In this document: one piece after another, positions 61,033 to 64,000 of the stretch
How the letters are laid out: each line of letters opens with the position of its first letter
How positions within the stretch are numbered: position 1 is the first letter of the stretch
NCBI RefSeq assembly: GCF_013359945.1
Contig: NZ_JABWCS010000195.1
Span: forward strand, 1 to 64,000
Length of the DNA stretch: 64,000 nucleotides
Reading direction: 5' to 3'
DNA from: Paenibacillus agri
Lineage (GTDB): Bacteria > Bacillota > Bacilli > Paenibacillales > Paenibacillaceae
Notes under the pieces: model-generated
What the model was told of the DNA's origin: nothing
Databases searched by the model: none
Seen by the model: only the letters and a program-made list of their open reading frames with translations
Position numbers and translations under genes: made by a program

Positions 61033-61545
61033 CTACTTCAAGGACTCCAACCGCTCTTCCAGGCGATTCCAAGTTTCAGTGATTCCTTGCAGCATGCCCA
61101 TATCCATGACGGTTTTAAGCGCCTCTGCCGATGTATATTCAGCACGATTTATTAGCTTAGTCTTGCCGCCCAAATCTATAAAATCCAACGTGATAAGGGT
61201 CGATGGCAGGGACTCATTTATATTACCCTCGGCATCACAGAAGTAATCGTTGTAGATGATCTTCTCCGGCTCAACGATTTCCTCATAAACAGCTTTGGCC
61301 CACGATTCCATTCCGTAAAATGTGCCTTGATTCGGATCAACGCATTTCATACAGTAATGCCATACACCGCCTGGATGGAAATCAATGGTGCATACCGGGA
61401 TCTCCCACCCTCTCGGTCCCCACCAATGCTTGATATGCTCAGCTTCCTTAAACATCTGAAATACAAGCTCACGCGGGGCATCGAATACGCGTTCCAGTAC
61501 CAGGAACCGATCGTTCTCTACTCTTGACACCATATTGTTTGACAT
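61033..61545 (-). CDS. SRPBCC/AHSA1-type START-fold protein
   Basis: ATG 61545 with GGGAGGG upstream gives 170 residues. VENDRFLVLERVFDAPRELV with FQMFKEAEHIKHWWGPRGWE is the typical AHSA1-like opening; HPGGVWHYCMKCVDPN and a C-terminal LEERLESLK helix follow. Such proteins bind small hydrophobic ligands or serve as toxicity-related partners. It lies 28 nt after the ArsR gene, a common regulator/START-domain pair. Confidence 0.9.
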   Translation of the reverse strand: MSNNMVSRVENDRFLVLERVFDAPRELVFQMFKEAEHIKHWWGPRGWEIPVCTIDFHPGGVWHYCMKCVDPNQGTFYGMESWAKAVYEEIVEPEKIIYNDYFCDAEGNINESLPSTLITLDFIDLGGKTKLINRAEYTSAEALKTVMDMGMLQGITETWNRLEERLESLK

Positions 61546-61573
61546 TGTTACTATCCCTCCCAATCTAATATGA

Positions 61574-61918
61574 TTACGGCTTATCCTTATTCTGCAGTTC
61601 ACGCAAGTAATTATCCAAGTTATCGAACCGTTCTTCCATAAGATGACGGAAGGACTGTACCCAAGAATCCATCGCTTGGAAGGGCTCAGGCCGGAGTGTA
61701 TATATCCGACGGTTCGCGTCTATTCTCACTTCCACAATCCCGCTATCGCTAAGCACTTTCAAATGTTTCGACGCTTGTGGTTGACGTAGTCCTAATCGGT
61801 CAGCGATTTCGCCGACAGCCAGAGGACCGCTGCGCAACAATTGAACAATATTCATGCGATTCGGTTCAGCTAAAGCACTCAACGTCGTTATGTCCATTCC
61901 CGGACTTGTGCCGGACAT
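61574..61918 (-). CDS. ArsR-family regulator
   Basis: ATG 61918 with GAGGTGAG upstream. The product reads MDITTLSALAEPNRMNIVQL then GPLAVGEIADRLGLRQPQAS and KHLKVLSDSGIVEVR, a standard ArsR winged helix; metal-binding Cys pairs are absent, so it is probably not a metal sensor. The end carries a helix (MDSWVQSFRHLMEERFDNLD) common in ArsR partners of AHSA1 proteins. An inverted repeat upstream is the likely operator. Confidence 0.9.
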   Translation of the reverse strand: MSGTSPGMDITTLSALAEPNRMNIVQLLRSGPLAVGEIADRLGLRQPQASKHLKVLSDSGIVEVRIDANRRIYTLRPEPFQAMDSWVQSFRHLMEERFDNLDNYLRELQNKDKP

Positions 61919-61938
61919 GTTACTCACCTCTGTATTTA

Positions 61939-61957
61939 ATGGTTGTTATCTAACCAT
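61939..61957 (-). promoter_or_regulatory. inverted repeat upstream of ArsR gene
   Basis: ATGGTT and AACCAT flank a 7-nt spacer, 20-40 nt upstream of the start codon. It probably is the operator for autoregulation. Confidence 0.6.
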
Positions 61958-62129
61958 CTCCTTGATTTAGAGTGACTTTCAACCTGCTGATCACAATATA
62001 CCCTATAACGAATATTCCCGTCAAGGAATATTGAGACGAACGCCACAGGAATGTGATACCAGATATTTAGATACTGCACATCAAAGCATGGACTCATTCT
62101 CTACCCATTTCCAAATCTCATCAGGGACG

Positions 62130-62177
62130 AAAAAAGCTCTCCTCCGTTCCGTCCGAAGACGCATGGGAAGAGAGCTC
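62130..62177 (-). terminator. terminator after flavin monooxygenase
   Basis: On the minus strand AGCTCTC with inner TTCC and CGTC pairs with complementary strands around a TTCG tetraloop and ends in TTTTTT. It lies downstream of the gene ending at 62280. Confidence 0.8.
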
Positions 62178-62279
62178 TATTTATTGTAGAAACAGAAAAG
62201 TCCGAACTTAAAATAAACGATTCCACATAAGTAACCTAACTTAAAAGGAACGGGGGGGGGCAGTCAGTGTAAACTTCAG

Positions 62280-63632
62280 CTACACACGGACCTTAGCATA
62301 ACGATTAGCCGGACGCTTAAGCCCCAGATGCTCACGCAATGTGCGTCCGGTATACTCTGTGCGGAACACCCCTCTTCGCTGCAGTTCAGGGACAACCAGA
62401 TTCACGAAGTCATCCAGGCCGCCCGGCAGATGCGAGAACGAGACGTTGAAGCCATCTGCTGCCCCTTTCTTGAACCACTCCTCCATGATGTCCGCGATCT
62501 GCTCCGGTGTTCCGGCAAGTGAGCGTTTGTTAGTCACCCGCTCATACAGCTGGCGAAGCGTCAGACCCTTGTCGATCAGATCGAGGATGCCCTTAAGAAC
62601 GGTTTTGCTCTGATTATACTGATCGATATCCGGACGGAACGGAAGCGGCTCATCAAGCGGGTAGGATGACACATCCTGGCCAAGATGATGGGAAAGAATA
62701 TCGAGACCTAGCTGCGGCGGTGTCAAGCTCTCCGTGAGCGCAAGTCGCTCCCTCGCCTCTTCCTCTGTCCGGCCGATAATCGGCATAATGCCGGGCAATA
62801 TTTTCAGATCATCACGGTTTCTGCCGAACTTAGCCATTCTACCCTTAAGATCCTCATAGAACTTCTGACTTGCCAGCAGTCCCTCAGCTGAGTAAGAGCT
62901 GACAAGGGCGAAGACCACCTCCGCTCTAGCTGCCGCCATCTCCTTGCCGGCCTCCGAAGCCCCCGCTTGAACCAACACAGGATACCCTTGTGGGGGTCTA
63001 GCCACATTGAGCGGACCATGAACCTGAAAATGATTGCCCTTGTGCTGAAGGTTGTGTAGCTTATCCTTATCTGCGAAGTACCCGCTCTCTTTATCAAGGA
63101 GCAGAGCATCATCTTCCCAACTGTCCCACAAGCCTTGCGTCACATCCACGAACTCCTCGGCCCGTTCATATCGATTGGTGTGGTCCAGATGTTTATCACG
63201 GCCAAAATTACGCGCCTCCTCATCTGTTTGCGAGGTAACGACATTCCAGGCCGCCCGCCCATTACTGAGGTAATCCAGTGTCGCCAGCTTCCGGGCGATA
63301 TGGTATGGCTCATTATAGGTCGTGGATATTGTCGCTGCCAGCCCGATATGCTCTGTGGCTGCGGCCAGCGCTGAGAGTAAAGTAATGGGCTCAGGACGAA
63401 TGCTGTTAGCATGGCTGATGCCCGATTCGAAGCGATCCCACACATACAGCTCATCTGCATAGAAGAACAGATCGAATTTCCCGCGTTCTGCAGTCTGAAC
63501 GATATTCTTATAATAGTTGAAATCAAGCAGTCCTTGGGGATTCGCGTCAGGATGCCTCCAGCTGGAAATTTGCCCTCCTGCCGGGAAAAACATCATCGCC
63601 CCAAGCGTCATTTGCCGCTCTGGTTTGCTCAC
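62280..63632 (-). CDS. LLM-class flavin-dependent monooxygenase
   Basis: The 450-residue protein belongs to the NtaA/SnaA/DszA branch of bacterial luciferase-like monooxygenases. It opens MTLGAMMFFPAGGQISSWRH; GRAAWNVVTSQTDEEARNFG and RPPQGYPVLVQAGASEAGKE are the conserved flavin-binding strands, and AGTPEQIADIMEEWFKKGAA with DGFNVSFSHLPGGLDDFV is the C-terminal signature. It works with a reduced FMN supplied by a reductase, breaking C-N or C-S bonds. It lies 26 nt after a second copy, so both are probably one operon. Confidence 0.9.
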   Translation of the reverse strand: MSKPERQMTLGAMMFFPAGGQISSWRHPDANPQGLLDFNYYKNIVQTAERGKFDLFFYADELYVWDRFESGISHANSIRPEPITLLSALAAATEHIGLAATISTTYNEPYHIARKLATLDYLSNGRAAWNVVTSQTDEEARNFGRDKHLDHTNRYERAEEFVDVTQGLWDSWEDDALLLDKESGYFADKDKLHNLQHKGNHFQVHGPLNVARPPQGYPVLVQAGASEAGKEMAAARAEVVFALVSSYSAEGLLASQKFYEDLKGRMAKFGRNRDDLKILPGIMPIIGRTEEEARERLALTESLTPPQLGLDILSHHLGQDVSSYPLDEPLPFRPDIDQYNQSKTVLKGILDLIDKGLTLRQLYERVTNKRSLAGTPEQIADIMEEWFKKGAADGFNVSFSHLPGGLDDFVNLVVPELQRRGVFRTEYTGRTLREHLGLKRPANRYAKVRV

Positions 63633-63658
63633 TTTGTTAACCTCCCTGTTATGTGTTC

Positions 63659-64000
63659 TTAACGTGAATAACGGTTGACTGGCCGTGTCAGGCCCAGCGT
63701 ATCCCGCAGCGTACCGCCAGGATATTCCGTGCGGAATAGTCCCTTGCGCCGTAGTTCTGGCAACACTAGCTCTATAAAATCGTCGAGGCCTCCTGGGAGA
63801 TGCGCGAATGGCATAATGAATCCATCGGCCGCCTCTTCTTTAAAATAAGTTTCCATCACATCCGCAACTTGCTCTGGTGTGCCTGCAAAGCTGTTATTGT
63901 AGATTTTTTTGAACAACTGACGCGGCGTTAGGCGCTCTTTTTCCAACAGCCGGATAACACGATCAATTCTGCTCTTGCTCTGATTATTATTTTCCTGGCT
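63659..64000 (-). CDS. LLM-class flavin-dependent monooxygenase, partial
   Basis: Only the C-terminal 114 residues are in the window; the frame is open to the end. RQLFKKIYNNSFAGTPEQVA then DVMETYFKEEAADGFIMPFA and HLPGGLDDFIELVLPELRRK match the C-terminus of the next gene almost position for position, so the two are tandem paralogues. The rest lies beyond 64000. Confidence 0.85.
   Translation of the reverse strand, partial: SQENNNQSKSRIDRVIRLLEKERLTPRQLFKKIYNNSFAGTPEQVADVMETYFKEEAADGFIMPFAHLPGGLDDFIELVLPELRRKGLFRTEYPGGTLRDTLGLTRPVNRYSR

Noticed and set aside
1..64000. CRISPR array, rRNA or tRNA genes, intact insertion sequence
   Set aside because: None was seen by eye; no regularly spaced repeats or transposase with flanking inverted repeats was found.

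Overview
The window looks like a chromosomal piece of a spore-forming Bacillales bacterium, most likely a Paenibacillus-like organism. The evidence is moderate GC, strong AGGAGG-type ribosome sites with frequent TTG starts, low-GC Gram-positive regulator types (YtrA-type GntR, HxlR, OmpR/HK pairs, LacI with an AAACGTTT operator) and several spore-related genes or remnants (GerA alpha-subunit, CotF-like, ferritin-like coat type, WGxxGxxG-tail protein). Genus is inferred from gene content, not from a marker gene. No rRNA, tRNA, intact insertion sequence or CRISPR array was seen.

Layout. 0.4-7 kb: hydrolase remnant, VOC protein, MFS transporter, then a possible spore-surface glycosylation group (two TPR glycosyltransferase paralogues, the second with a ruined active-site motif, around a frameshifted small protein) and a broken gerA. 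7.3-11 kb: YtrA-type regulator, DUF1648-type membrane protein and a beta-lactamase-fold hydrolase. 11.4-18.6 kb: deleted kinase, NAD(P)-binding protein, TetR/aldo-keto reductase pair with a perfect palindrome, MFS/LacI pair with its operator, ferritin-like protein, glycosyltransferase. 18.8-20.7 kb: small ORF and a compact FabH-like/SpoIIAA-like two-gene unit. 20.7-26.2 kb: amidohydrolase and MarR sharing a divergent promoter; a TetR/isochorismatase cluster bracketed by two related long palindromes, whose last three genes are all broken. 26.3-33 kb: two-component system, multicopper oxidase, CopC-CopD fusion and YcnI, together a copper-handling locus. 33.1-37.1 kb: two-component system followed by a three-gene ABC exporter behind 11-nt-periodic repeats. 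37.4-44.8 kb: second methionine aminopeptidase with TetR, pyruvate-oxidase-type enzyme, two membrane proteins, double P-loop ATPase. 45.3-54.2 kb: quinone reductase/HxlR pair, truncated acetylhydrolase, lipoprotein, stop-interrupted HxlR, acetyltransferase, integrase remnant, small spore-type genes, LysE exporter and amino-acid permease. 54.7-64 kb: glutamine-rich coiled-coil protein, MFS pump with a decayed TetR, DsbA remnant, AraC/epoxide hydrolase, VOC, ArsR/AHSA1 pair, and two tandem flavin monooxygenases (one cut by the window end).

Two themes stand out. First, about 15 genes are broken by frameshifts, in-frame stops, truncations or internal deletions, far more than expected for 64 kb. 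Several breaks are large deletions, which base-calling error cannot explain. Second, many regulator/target pairs keep readable operators, so the wiring can be proposed directly. The best candidate for an undescribed system is the FabH-like/SpoIIAA-like pair at 19.1-20.6 kb: the enzyme keeps the catalytic Cys but appears to have lost the His and Asn of FabH. Three well-placed ribosome sites are followed by ATA or ATT where ATG would be expected.
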